Origin: Ursus arctos | Taxonomy: Eukaryota; Chordata; Mammalia; Carnivora; Ursidae | Assembly (NCBI RefSeq): GCF_023065955.2 | Contig: NW_026622985.1 | Location: 69,801,931-69,865,930 of the forward strand | Direction of reading: 5' to 3' | Length of the DNA: 64,000 nucleotides | Part shown: one piece after another, positions 1 to 10,999 of the stretch | How positions within the stretch are numbered: the stretch's first letter is position 1 | How the letters are laid out: each line of letters opens with the position of its first letter | The notes under the pieces: model-generated | Told to the model about the DNA's origin: nothing | Seen by the model: the letters and a program-made list of their open reading frames with translations, nothing else | Databases searched by the model: none | Position numbers and translations under genes: made by a program

Positions 1-398
1 AATGAATGAGAGTTCCTGTTGTTTCACATCTTCACCAGCATTTGGTATTAAAGGAAAAATCATAAAACTTCTTTATAATTCACTAGAATGAAACTGCATT
101 GAAACTCGCCATCAAGACTTTCTGCCTCGGACACCATGGGGATATCCTACAAGCACCAAATCACCTGTTTGGTCTTCATCTGTTATTTCTCATAGTGCTC
201 AGCCTATAGACATCCATTAACAGTGGTTGGCCACTGTTAAAAGATTAACTAGAAGGTCACTCTCAGTTACATATTTTTGAGGTGGTCATTCTCAATTTGC
301 CATCTGAAAGAAAGGTATTGTTTGTTCTAACATGAAAATATTACCATCACAGTTTGATCACTCATCCTCTTCTCTTATTTGTGTAATCAACTTAACAG
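1..398 (+). other. TES: 3' end of the last TES intron
   Basis: Non-coding sequence in front of the TES terminal exon. It ends in a pyrimidine-rich stretch (about 361-380) and a CAG acceptor at 396-398. No interspersed repeat is recognised. A perfect short inverted repeat lies at 217-240. The donor end of the intron and all upstream TES exons are outside the window. Confidence 0.85.
217..240. repeat. Perfect 10-bp inverted repeat, 4-nt loop
   Basis: TTAACAGTGG (217-226) and CCACTGTTAA (231-240) are exact reverse complements separated by TTGG. In TES pre-mRNA it could fold as a small hairpin about 160 nt before the splice acceptor. No function is known. Confidence 0.8.
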
Positions 399-587
399 GT
401 ATGTCAAGGATGCCACAATGCCATTGACCCTGAAGTGCAGCGGGTGACCTATAACAATTTCAGCTGGCATGCGTCCACAGAGTGCTTTTTGTGTTCATGC
501 TGCAGCAAGTGTCTCATCGGGCAGAAGTTCATGCCAGTAGAAGGGATGGTTTTCTGTTCAGTGGAGTGTAAGAAGATGATGTCTTAA
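399..587 (+). CDS. TES: TES (testin) terminal coding exon, third LIM domain and C-terminus
   Basis: The exon follows a CAG acceptor at 396-398, opens in phase 0 with GTA (Val) and encodes 62 residues before TAA at 585-587. It starts [16 protein letters not shown] and ends ECKKMMS. This is the last LIM zinc-finger domain of testin. Candidate zinc ligands by exon residue are Cys2, Cys5, His24 and Cys29 for the first finger, and Cys32, Cys35, Cys53 and Cys57 for the second. Testin is a PET/LIM scaffold of focal adhesions and actin structures, and its third LIM domain is known to bind the EVH1 domain of Mena. The exon is intact, with no frameshift. I identified it from the near-unique LIM3 sequence; the PET, LIM1 and LIM2 exons lie upstream of the window. 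PRICKLE and FHL proteins are related alternatives, but their C-termini differ. Confidence 0.93.
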
Positions 588-996
588 GAGGAAAGTACCA
601 AGCAATATTGAGCCAGAGCTATCCTAAATGGTCTGCATTTCTACTCTTAAATGCAATTTGGAAAAATAAATGGAAAAAAAGAAACTGTAAAGGAAACCAG
701 GAGATTTTGTTCAGTATCTTTCTTTGCTGTTTTTCCTTATCAATTTTTTTCATCTCAATTTTTAAAACCTGCTTTAAGCATTTGATCTTTAAAACAGTAA
801 AGAATGTTATCTTTCCTTGGCTTTCCTCATGTAAAATCTTGGAGGTGGAAGCTTGAGTTTAATTAATCTTCATATGCCTATCCCCCTGTGCCAAACAAAC
901 AGTATATATGAACACTTAAAAATCAGTGTGCTGAGTGGGAAGGTGTGCATTGCTGGTTCTATATTCTTTTTCCCCTCTTGTGTAAAATGAAAGGAA

Positions 997-1002
997 ATTA
1001 AA
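997..1002 (+). terminator. TES: Proximal poly(A) signal ATTAAA
   Basis: ATTAAA is the commonest variant poly(A) signal. A T/G-rich element (CTCTGTGTTTATTG) begins at 1021, at the usual distance, so cleavage near 1010-1020 is plausible. It would give a short TES mRNA isoform. Confidence 0.55.
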
Positions 1003-1629
1003 CTTGCCCTAATGCCAAGGCTCTGTGTTTATTGCCTTATCTTATTCACTGAACTTTGTAGTGATAGTGAATTCTTTTGACAAAGAAAAGAGAAACGCAG
1101 CAGAGTACAGAGCTGTTATCATTCTAATGCCTTTGCATTTCCTCTTATTTAGGCAGAGGTGGCTTTATTGCATTTCTCTATCTTTTTTTTTTTTTTAACT
1201 TGCCCTACCTCTCAGCATTCTCTTTGTAAGCTGGTGACCTCTATCTGTGGCCTTAAATACTTTATTGTCACATGTGGCATCCACTTTTTACTTCTATAGA
1301 TGATTTCTGACTTGGATATAAAAGCCAGGCCACTCATTTATGTTTTCAATCCAAAGAACATGTATACTTTTTGTACCCAAGAAACTATAACTTGTACTGA
1401 TTGCACTTGCCTACCATGGTTTGGATAGATTTTTTTGCATGAACCTATTCTTTTCTAATGGATACTGTCGTATGGTGCTTCTAAACCTGTTCAAGGGTAT
1501 ATATAGAATGTCTTCTTTGCCTGTACACTTCCATCCTTAGATACTTCTAATGTTTATTTTTCCCTATATACTTCCATATACACCTATGCACTATAAAAAT
1601 GAAACTGAATGAATGATACGTATATTCAA

Positions 1630-1635
1630 AATAAA
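1630..1635 (+). terminator. TES: Distal poly(A) signal AATAAA
   Basis: Canonical AATAAA followed within 25-50 nt by T-rich sequence (TTTGTACCTTTATTCTTC). Cleavage is expected at about 1648-1660. Conserved-looking unique sequence up to here suggests this is the main TES 3' end. Confidence 0.7.
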
Positions 1636-1735
1636 GTCTCTTTCACTTCAACATTTGTACCTTTATTCTTCATATCCTTTCCCTTAGAGAGCAAAAAAAA
1701 AAAAAAAAAAATCCGTCTGCAGTTGAGCATTTATC

Positions 1736-1750
1736 ACAGCAGGGGGCGCT
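1736..1750 (+). promoter_or_regulatory. CTCF-like binding site
   Basis: ACAGCAGGGGGCGCT matches the CTCF core CCASYAGRKGGCRSY at every position except the first C. It lies about 100 bp past the distal TES poly(A) signal and 100 bp before a SINE. It contains a CpG in the core (1747-1748). The motif reads forward on the + strand, away from TES. An insulator or loop-anchor role at the TES/CAV2 boundary is inference. Confidence 0.7.
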
Positions 1751-1850
1751 GTCTCCACGAATAAAGCCTCAAACAAAAATAAAAGCTTTTTCTGGCAAGA
1801 CAGGAAACTAAGCTTTTCGTTGTAATTAAGGGATACATTTTATGAAACTT

Positions 1851-2052
1851 TTTTTTTTTTTTTTTTTTTTGAGAGAGAGAGAAAGAGAGCACGTGAGCAG
1901 GGAGGGGCAGAGAGAGGAGAGAAAGAGAATCTCAAGCAGGCTCCACACAGCACAGAGCCCCACGCAGGGCTCAATCTCAAGACCGTTAAGATCATGACCT
2001 GAGCTGTAATCAAGAGTCAGATGCTTAACCAACTGAGCCATCAAGGTGCCCC
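1851..2052 (-). mobile_element. SINEC (tRNA-Lys type), minus strand
   Basis: Poly-T, then GAGAGAGA-rich body, ending in the reverse complement of the tRNA-like head (GAGCCATCAAGGTGCCCC). Target-site duplications are TTTTATGAAACTT (1838-1850) and TTTTATGACACTT (2053-2065). Older type with the (GA)n body. Confidence 0.92.
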
Positions 2053-2065
2053 TTTTATGACACTT

Positions 2066-5000
2066 TTAAATAAATCAAGCAAACAACAAATTTAAGTTGC
2101 TGGTTTTCAATTCATGCAGGAGTTTTATCTTTCAGAAAAGAGAAGTGTCATTTTAACTGAAATTTGGGTAAGCTATATTCTTTTGAGGTGAATCTAACAA
2201 ATGTTATGCTCATACTTGAATTTTTTTTTTTATTTTCTAACAATTTTTTCATGGCTATCTATTCTGAAAAAGGAAGCAAATGTGGAATTGTAGTAGATTA
2301 ATTCTTCCTAGTTTAGCAGATCATGAGATTTCTTTTTTTTTTTTTCCCCAGTCTGAGGTATTTCTGTCATAGTGGGAGTAGTGGTTTTCTATGACACATA
2401 CTCAGAATAATTTGCTTTGGATTTTTTTTTTTTCCCTAGCTCGTGATTGATTGGCTGATAGTGCTTTTCCTAAATTCCATACCACCACTCACATAATGTC
2501 ACTAACATACAGATAGACACATTTATTCCTTCTACACTATGCCTTCCTCAGCCTTGAAAAAGTATCTTGAACACATGTCACCTTATCTAAAGAGGTAATC
2601 TAATCCTACATACAGTTTTAAATGCTTATATCACAAATTTCCATCATTGTCTGTAAATATCACTTTATGCTTGCTCTTTTTACCTTTATCTCAAATGGCA
2701 ACAAATATATTTTCTATATCATTTTTTCCACAAAGTTGAACAAGTTAACTTTCCCAGGCATGGCTAAGTGGGAATAAATTGAAACACCTTCCCTGCATAT
2801 TAACATGGCCACTCTTTACATGTTTGCCTGCACGGCCTTCATTCTGCTGAGGCAGAATCAAGCTGTTCGGTGGATGTTAGAGGCCCAAAAAAATTGATCA
2901 AATCCATCACTCACTACCCAAGATACTGACTGCATGTATGTTAGGCATTTCCTAAAAGAATGAAGTACTTTGCCTGGGAAATACACTGGGTTTGACTCTT
3001 TACCCTGACTTATTTTCAGTTTGGTCTTATAATACAAGAAACTGAACTGTAATGAAATGTATGTAATACAAGAGAATGATTGCTATTTTTAATTTTTAAT
3101 CAGGTTTTGGTTTTTTGGGGAAAAAAAGTCTTTTAAATACTTTGGCCTATAACAAGAGAGTAAGATGGTTACTAGAGTCTCTAAGATTTATTTTTTCTCT
3201 AGCATTTAGGTTATGCTCCCCTGCTCACTCTCCACTATCATTTTATATTCTGCATTGTCCTCAATTCTAAATAATGGTTTACTTGGTACAGGGACCAAAG
3301 TTAAATCCTCTCCTTGCAATAAGAAAAGATAGGGAAGTAATAAATGCTTTTATCTGGATTCATGCATTGTTTTTCTTCAAAAGTAGATAATCAAGAAAAG
3401 GCTTTTGTTTCCTAATTTCTCAAGGCTCAATAAATGGAAATCTCTGTCATCCAAATACCATTTAAGTTCTAATTTTCAGAGATATAGCTTATCCTTTCTG
3501 TAGTCAATATAGAAGGCATTAACAACCATGTCTATGCAGTTAGCAGTAGAGACACTCGCTCTGGAAAGACTAGACTGGGAGGAAGAGAATACCAGAATAT
3601 GAACCACGATAAAGGCACCACAGAGAATAAGAGATGTCTTTTTCCCTTCTGCAGAAGCCACCATCTTGGATATTAAAAGGTATGGTGGGGACTTCTAATT
3701 CTCTTAGTCCCTACTCTGCAGTGGGTACTTGAGAACAGAGGGGTTTCTTTTCCGATTCAGGAAGTTCAAAAGATTTTGACACATCAGTAGTTGAAGAATA
3801 TTGAGGTGAGGTGAGGTAATATATTTATCATCCTTATTGGAAGAATCTGACATGTTAGAATGATTAATCATGAACTCATTCACAGAAACTAGACACATCC
3901 TGTTCATCTCCAAGCAGAATTTTGCTTGTAACCCTTGGATACAGTAATAATTTTAACAAATCAGTGGATTTCAATTATTTGATCCCATTAAGAAATATGA
4001 GTTGCTTAAGAGACACACTAGCCTTTCTATTTGTTGTAGAGTATCTTCTTTTTTTTTCTGAAGTGAGGCCCTGTGAGGTTTTTTCTTTAATGAACTCTAG
4101 CTGAAACTTCTGTTACTCATACCACCCTGAACGCGCCCAATCTCATCTGTTACTCTGAAATCTTCGAGCATAGATTTCCAAATCTGACTTTGAAGTATTT
4201 CGGCCCAATTTTACCCGCAAGAGATTCATTATTGACTCATTCTTAAGGAATTTCCAACATGCAGTGTTTAAGCTCATCCAGCTTCACCATGGTTACCAAA
4301 GAGACACTATAACCCAAGATCAGTATTAAGCCTTTGTCTCAAGATGCCCTGGCATATCTGAACTTGTCTTCTGGGCATTCACTTAATTCCTCAGAAAACA
4401 TATGACTCCATCAATGTCTCCATAAAATAGCATTTTACCACAGATTCTTACTAGATATGCTCTGCCCTTTCCGGACCTCTCCTGATTTAAATGCTCAATG
4501 ACAACTTTGATGATTGCACTGAATACTCACAGATATGAAAAGGACCCACTGTGCTGGGGTATATGGGTGTGTTTTGAGCACATAACCTGAACACATACTT
4601 GCTTGATTAATTGAATCTTTTTTTCATATATTTATCAAATATTTAAATAGCTTTAGCTAATTATTTTGTCTCTTCATGGGGAACAACATGTCATTGTAGC
4701 TTCTATTTAATCTGATAATGTATTTTGAAACACTCAAAACAAGATATCATTAACCTTTTATACTTGTTTTGAATGGCATTTTACGCTGACATTTATGAAG
4801 GCTGCTATTGATTTCTCTTCTCACCCCAGAATATCTTGACCTTCAGACAATAACAAAACAACTTGCACCCAGTTACCTTTACTAGAGTCTGCCATTATTG
4901 AATGCAGAGAAGTTAGAGTTGATGCCCCCACAAATACTGACTGTGAAGGCCTCACGGTATAGTTTAAAGGAGGGCTGGGTTTAGGAGTCTAGAGACCTTC

Positions 5001-6169
5001 TGGCCAAGTCCCATTGATTGTTTCTCGTCTCCTCACAGTTATAGCTGAGCAGGATGGAGGACAAGATTGTTGGATTTGAGGAGTCTAGGAAATAATGGGC
5101 CCAAGTGTAGGTCAGACATCTATAAATATGTTGAAGTCACCAAGAATAACAATAGGGAAAATGGTTGAGAGAAGAATGAGCCAGAGGCCAAAAGTTATCA
5201 AAAAATGTGAAGGGGTATCCTGGAATGTGATTCAAGACTACAACTAAGGGTAGAAATAGGTGGTAAAGTCCAAGGCCATTCACTATATATACTTCAAAGA
5301 GCTGTGATTTTGTTAGGGGGATAAAACAGAATTAGTGGAAATGCCAACAGAGAACGAGGAAGACAATGACACCACAGGCACTCTGGAATGCCCATATGAG
5401 AGTAAAAATAACTGGCCTCTACTAGAGAATACTACAGAAGAAACAGCTTGAGGGATAACTGGCTGTCAGTTGGAACAAGGAGATGAAGCAGTTGAAAATA
5501 CAGCAAGTCTGCAGTTCACAGAAGTTGGAGCTCACAGGACACAAATGTAAAGTTAGGGAGTGTGGGAAGGGATAGGGCCAGATTAAGGGATTTACAAAGC
5601 AGAATGGATATCAGATTTCCAAATGAGGCCAAAAAATCTAGATGCCTGGAGTAAACAGAGCTGAGAGACATACCACAGTTAGTTCCGATAGTTTGCTAGA
5701 GAAGAATGAATAATCAATTAGGAATGCTTTTGGCTATAAGTAACTAAAAGCACAGTTAAGAGTGGCTTAAAGACAAGACATAGGCTAGTCCAAATTTGGC
5801 TCTTTTTAATCTCTCTGCTCTGCCATTCCATATGCATTGCCTTCCATTCTCAAGTTTGTCCTTTCTTTCAAATGCCAATCCTTCACATAACAGCACCCAA
5901 AGTGTAAAGCAGAGGTGGGACAAAAGGGTAGTATACTCTCTTAACGAGGAGAAACATCTTAACCAAGATCCCCCAGCAGACTTACCTACCCTTCCATTTC
6001 TTGGCTAGAACTAGGTCACCTGCTCAGAGAAAAAGGGAAGCTTTAGGTATGGTTGACTTATCCCATAATAATTCATACCCAAAGGGCTGGGCACATGGTC
6101 ACCCAGAACAAAATTAATTTGCTGATATAGGAAGAGGGGTAATGGCTGTTGAATTGGCAAATGACTCAA
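2066..6169. other. Intergenic, no recognised gene or clear repeat family
   Basis: AT-rich with several T-tracts (2221-2231, 2332-2345, 2420-2433). The part from about 4,900 to 5,700 is purine-rich and reads like an old interspersed repeat whose family I could not name. Short ORFs here (about 60-70 codons) lack codon bias or recognisable domains. Confidence 0.5.
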
Positions 6170-6251
6170 CACTATGGTGAATAATTATTTAGAGTTCAGA
6201 ATCTATGGGCCACTATGATGAATGATTATTTAGAGTTCAAATTCTTTAGCT
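6170..6251. repeat. Diverged tandem duplication, 41-bp period
   Basis: Two adjacent copies begin CACTATGGTGAATAATTATT (6170) and CACTATGATGAATGATTATT (6211). Both continue with TAGAGTTCA and end near GGGC/TAGC. Several substitutions separate them, so the duplication is old. Confidence 0.75.
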
Positions 6252-6738
6252 ATAGGGTACAGGTTTGCTGGGCAGCTGTTTGGTTCTGAAGCTTGGGGTT
6301 TCTGTTGGCTTGTGAGATGAGGCAGGGGCATCCTTTGGGGTATCTTTCTTAGGCAGAATGCCAGAGAATGGTCAAGATGATGTGGAGTCACAGCAAAAGA
6401 TACTGTGAAGTTCTTGCAGTGACTGGTTACTAAATTTTTGCTTGGCTTGCTCCCCACTCCATCTCATTCTATATATCTGATCCATTTCAAGTCACAGGTC
6501 TTTGTTACCTTCTCTATCAGTCTCTCTCTCTCCCCCCCTTATATCTTATTCCTTGATTCCCCTAACATGCTGACTTATCTGACCATCTGAAACACTTATT
6601 TGAATCTGTCTATGCCTGCCTCTCTAATATCATAACTGACACTGTAGTTGATGATCTCACTGTTTCTCACCAGGGCTATTGTGAGTTCCTATCGTGCCTT
6701 CCTGCCTATAGTCTCACCCACTCACCCTCATGCTCACT

Positions 6739-6925
6739 CAGTGGTCCTCAAACTTTAGTATGCAGCAAAATCACCTGGAGGGCTTGCTCAATACATATTA
6801 CTGAACCCCACTCTCCAGAGTTTCTGAATTAGTAGGTCTTGTTTGGGGCCTGATTATCTGCATTCCTGAAAAGTTCCCAGGTGATGCTGATGCTGATATC
6901 TGGGTCCACACATTGAGAAACATTG
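6739..6925 (+). mobile_element. MER5A-like non-autonomous hAT transposon
   Basis: Starts CAGTGGTCCTCAAACTTTAG and contains AAAATCACCTGGAGGGCTTG, GAATTAGTAGGTCTT and GTTCCCAGGTGATGCTGATG in the order expected of MER5A. It ends ATTGAGAAACATTG, the inverted counterpart of the start. The 8-bp target duplication is no longer clear. Confidence 0.85.
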
Positions 6926-7659
6926 TTCTGATCCATTCTCTATTCTTCTCTCAGAGTGTAATACAAAGATGGAGTTTCTATTCTCCTACTTAAAAATCTA
7001 ACAGTGATCCTGCCTCTTTTTCTAACTGTCCACACATACACATTGTTATTCAGCCATACCCAAATGCTTATAGTTTCTTTAAGTTAGCAACTTCTTTCAT
7101 ACATCCATAACTGCAAAGGTAGCTACTGCTAAGAAGCTGATCTATGACACTCTCACACCCTACTAAGTTTGTGACCCATCCTCTGTGCTCCCACAAAGGT
7201 TTTGATCTATAGTACTAGTTTACTTATATCATTGCCCTAATTGGATGCAGGAATATAATATTATTCATGTTCTTTTCCCTGGAACCCAATAGAGCACTTA
7301 ACACATGATATATGCCTCCAAAACGATGAATAACAAAATGAATTAAGTGACATGTGAACAGGTCATGAAAACTAGATAAGAGTTTTACTAGTTGATATGG
7401 AATTCATTTGGTCATCTTTTTGAAAAATGGATCAGTAGAAAAAATACAGCTCAGTAAGTTAAAGAAGAATTTATTTGAATTTTTAAAAAGTGATAACAAG
7501 GATCATAGTACACTGCCCTCAGCAATACCTATTAAAATTCCCTCTTCCCTCCTGCTTCCTTTCTTTACTCCTCCAGCTGCTCTCTCTCCACAAGGCCCCC
7601 AAGCCTCAATCTTACCCAATTTCTCTTCTCTTCTCTTCTGTCCTGTCCATTTCTCTCTA

Positions 7660-7900
7660 TTACTTCATTCATTTATTCATGCACTCACTCACTCACAGTC
7701 AATCAATATTTATTTAACATCTGCTATATGTCTGGAATGGCTGCACACACTGGGAACAAAGTAGTGAACAAGACAAAATCCCTGTTCTCATGGTGCTTTA
7801 TGTTCTACAGAGAATAGAAGAATTCTAACACATAAAATTAAATGTGGCCAAATGGGGAAAATAAGATTCAAGATCAGAGAATGTATAAATAGCAAGCGGA
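7660..7900 (-). mobile_element. L2 fragment, minus strand
   Basis: CATTCATTTATTCATGCACT, then TCAATATTTATTTAACATCTG and GTGAACAAGACAAAATCCCTG follow the reverse complement of the L2 3' end in order. The right boundary is uncertain. Confidence 0.65.
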
Positions 7901-8984
7901 GGTCAAAGCCATTAAAAATATTAGATAATAAGGGCCTGCATAATAGCTATAATGAGGTTCTAATTGTTCTAAGATTCTAAGCACTGGCCTTTATCATAAC
8001 ATGTGAGAATTGGGATCCTCTTCAAAAGCCTGAGTGGATTGAAGTGAGGCTGTGAAATCTCCCACATGAATCACTTATACCCCACTGCCTAAGAAATTAC
8101 TATTAGAGCCTAGTGCTGAAGGGGTTCAGAATGAGCCTCCCCTCAAATGCCACTTTGGCATGTGGATTACTTTGAGCTGAAGTTAATCAAAACCCAAAGA
8201 CTTGTGAAAAGCTTTACCTTCCCCTTATCTGCCTAAAAGAATTTAGATAGAGTGCCTGGTTCCAGAAGAGAGCTACTACCAGAGATAACTACAAAGAATA
8301 CCCCCCAGGTGGTAAGCTGGGGGTAAGCTCAGCATGGTCTGGAGATCAAATTCCTCTCTGTTTCCCATTGTCTCTGAACCTTACAGCAAACATTCGTTTA
8401 CCAAAGCATTTGTTCTTCCCATTCTCCTGTAATTTGTCTTCCTCCTCTTTGAAGTCTCAGACTCCCTACGCCCTTCCTAGTTCTGGGTGGTATATGAACC
8501 TCAACTGCCTGGCTGACTGTGGGGTCTCATATTCTTATGGGGCTCCCACATGTCTGTATTTGAGTTTGTTTTTCCCATTAATCTGTCTCATACTGATTTA
8601 TCAGCCAAAGAACATAAAAGGGTAGAGAAAATTTTTTTCCTCCCTAATAGTGCTACCAGGTTCTGATTCCAAATTCCCCAAAAAGAAAGTCTGACCCCAA
8701 TTGTCTCACACTGGGCAAACCAGTTTATACCTAGAGGTCAGAGTCATGCAACATACACAAAAAAGTTAAAAATCTCCCCAAATGAGGTCTGCGGCGGGGG
8801 GGAGGCAGAGAACAGAATGGAAATAAAATGGGTGGGGGTAGGGCCAGCATTTCTACAAGATAACTATTATGGTTTAAATAAGTATATAGTTGAAAGGATA
8901 GTGTGACATTGGCTAGATGATAACCAAACTTATCTCCAGTGGGACTGTATTTCCTAGCATCTACTGTAAGAGCCCTCTAGCTTG
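7901..8984. other. Intergenic, nothing recognised
   Basis: Apparently unique or heavily decayed sequence. A G-rich run (GGCGGGGGGGAGG) occurs near 8,793. No convincing coding signal. Confidence 0.4.
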
Positions 8985-9165
8985 GCCATTAAAACTCAAG
9001 ATTCCTTAGAAGATGTTGGAGCCAAAGGATAAAGGAGGCCCTCTTCTCCACAGTCTTACAGATGGAACATAATGTGAGCAAGAAGTAAGCATTTATTGTT
9101 TTAAGCCACTGAGATTAAGATTGTTTTTCATGAGAGTTACCCTTTTCTAACTAGTACAGATAAAT
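8985..9165 (+). mobile_element. MaLR/ERVL-type LTR 3' part (tentative)
   Basis: The segment ending AAGTAAGCATTTATTGTTTT (9084-9103) and AAGCCACTGAGATTAAG (9104-9120) resembles the 3' part of MaLR-class LTRs, with a decayed poly(A) region followed by the 'AAGCCACTGAG' tail. No partner LTR or internal region is seen. Confidence 0.45.
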
Positions 9166-9174
9166 AAAGCAGAC

Positions 9175-9300
9175 CATTTGCTAATTCTACAAACATACCT
9201 TGACTAGGATATTGGGAAACTGGAGATGAATAAGACTTCTGCTCTCAATTCCTCATACTCTCATGGAGAAGACAAACAGGTGAACAGAAGATTAAAGTAA
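9175..9300 (-). mobile_element. L2 fragment, minus strand
   Basis: GATGAATAAGACTTCTGCTC, then TCATGGAGAAGACAAACAGG and TGAACAGAAGATTAAAG parallel the reverse-complemented L2 3' region (dated by high divergence). Confidence 0.5.
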
Positions 9301-10785
9301 TGACAACCTATTCTTGAAAGAAGACAATAGAAATGATCCTAAAGTGACTGAGACATTGAAAAGTCTTCTGTAATAACAGGTTATTTTCATTATTTTCCTA
9401 GAGTAGTGGATAGATAAAAAGAAGCATTGCAAAAACAAAGTCTGAAATACCTGGTCACAATGGGATTGAAGGACAGGAGTCAAGGACAAGCCCAAAACCC
9501 CATTCCTGCCAACTGGAAGAATGGCAGTGACAAAAATGGGAAAATCTCCTTATGAAGGAGTTAGGTTGAGAGAAAACTGAATTTGCTATGACCTCTCTAG
9601 CCTATCTCAAGGGATGGGGCCCAGTTATCATACTGTGAGGAGGCCCAAAGTAGCCCACTTGGAGATTTCCATGTGGGGAGGTCCATATGGAGAGGAACTG
9701 AGGCTCCCTGTCCAATGGCAGCGTCAACTTCCAGACACGAGTGAATGAATCTTCAAATGATTCCATTCCCCAGCCTCAAGTCTACCAGCAAAAGCCCCCG
9801 ATGTCAGCAGAAACAAGCTGAACCCATTATGTCCTGTCCATATTCCCAACCATAGAGGCCATGAATATAATGAACAGGTGTTTTATGCCACAAAATTCGG
9901 GGGTAATTCATTATGCAGCCCTGGTATCTGTAAGACCTGTTGATCAGAATTAGATGATCCATAAAGGAGAAATCCTGCAAAACATGTAAGTTTACTCCAT
10001 ATACTACAAAATGTTATTTTTACAAATACCATACTTATTAACTCATCCTTTTATCTGCCTTTCCTCTCCCTTTGCTCAAAGATTTGTATAAATGTGCAGT
10101 CTTAATAAACATAAGTCCATAAACTCTATCTGTAGAGTTTATAAACATAAGGAACACTCATAATAATCCTGACTCAAAAAACCTGGTGAGTACTGTTTTC
10201 AAGACAGTACATTCTGGAGTTTAGGATCACAGTCCTGGAGCAAATGGAAGGCCTGTATTCCTATTGGGAGACTTCAGTTCTTGAATTCCTATGCTGGACA
10301 AATGGAATCCTCAGCACTCCAGTTGCCAAGGTAAGAAACACCTTTAGTGTTGCTAAGGTTTTAGTGGGAAAGAATTTAGAACACAAAGGCTTGTTTATCC
10401 TCCAAGTGTTATGAAACAAAAATCACTTATTTAAGGAAGATTGAGAGGGGGTTGATTAAACATCCACAAGCTCCCAAGTACTATGGATGTAAAACTATGT
10501 ACAAGATAGGCCTTGCCTTCAAGAAGTTCATAATCTCGTATCTTATAAAGGAGATAGGTGTTTGATCCATTGTGGTAAATGTAGAGACAAAATCTGAAGA
10601 TTAGCCTGAGAGTTTGTCAATACTTACAGTTTATCAGAGAACAGTGGTATGCGATACTATTCACAATCAGTTATTTACCCAATTTCTTACAATTTTTTTC
10701 TCACATTTAAAAATGAGTTACTTCCTCTGAATTGCAATTTATAAAATTTAGAGATCAAACCTTCAATGTAATTAAGCATATATGA
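9301..10785. other. Intergenic; possible L2 relic and a perfect hairpin
   Basis: No gene. About 10,470-10,600 (GTACAAGATAGGCCTTGCCT, TTCAAGAAGTTCATAATCTC) resembles an L2 relic on the minus strand. The hairpin at 10,119-10,142 is listed separately. Confidence 0.4.
10119..10142. repeat. Perfect 10-bp inverted repeat, 4-nt loop
   Basis: ATAAACTCTA (10119-10128) and TAGAGTTTAT (10133-10142) are exact reverse complements around TCTG. The direct repeat ATAAACATAAG flanks it on both sides (about 10105 and 10141). Confidence 0.8.
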
Positions 10786-10793
10786 GTGAATTG

Positions 10794-10990
10794 GGGGTGC
10801 CTGGGTGGCTCAGTCGGTTAAGAGTCTGCCTTTGGCTCAGGTCATGACCCAGCCCCACGTCTGGCTCCTTGCTCAGTGGGGAGTCTGCTTCTTCCTCTCC
10901 CTTTGTCCCTCACCCCCCCACACACACCTGCTAGTGATTTTTCTCTTTCTCTCAAATAAATTAAATGAAATCATAAAAAGGGGGGGGAAG
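10794..10990 (+). mobile_element. SINEC, plus strand
   Basis: GGGTGCCTGGGTGGCTCAGT head with A-box, pyrimidine-rich body and an A-rich tail degenerating into AAATTAAATGAAATC. Target duplications are GTGAATTG at 10786-10793 and 10992-10999. The B-box is disrupted (CATGACCCAGCCCCACG), suggesting an internal deletion. Confidence 0.9.
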
Positions 10991-10999
10991 CGTGAATTG

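Larger units (their letters stand above)
588..1655 (+). other. TES: TES 3' untranslated region
   Basis: AT-rich sequence from the TAA stop to shortly after the distal AATAAA at 1630-1635. A proximal ATTAAA lies at 997-1002, so two 3'UTR lengths (about 430 and 1,065 nt) are plausible. The end is inferred from the usual 10-30 nt spacing to cleavage. No SINE or LINE interrupts it. Confidence 0.75.

Noticed and set aside
608..856. 82-codon frame right after the TES stop
   Set aside because: It lies in the TES 3'UTR, is T-rich and has no domain; no reason to think it is translated.
10794..10990. tRNA gene
   Set aside because: The A-box and B-box here and in other SINEs belong to tRNA-derived SINEC heads; no acceptor stem or full cloverleaf.
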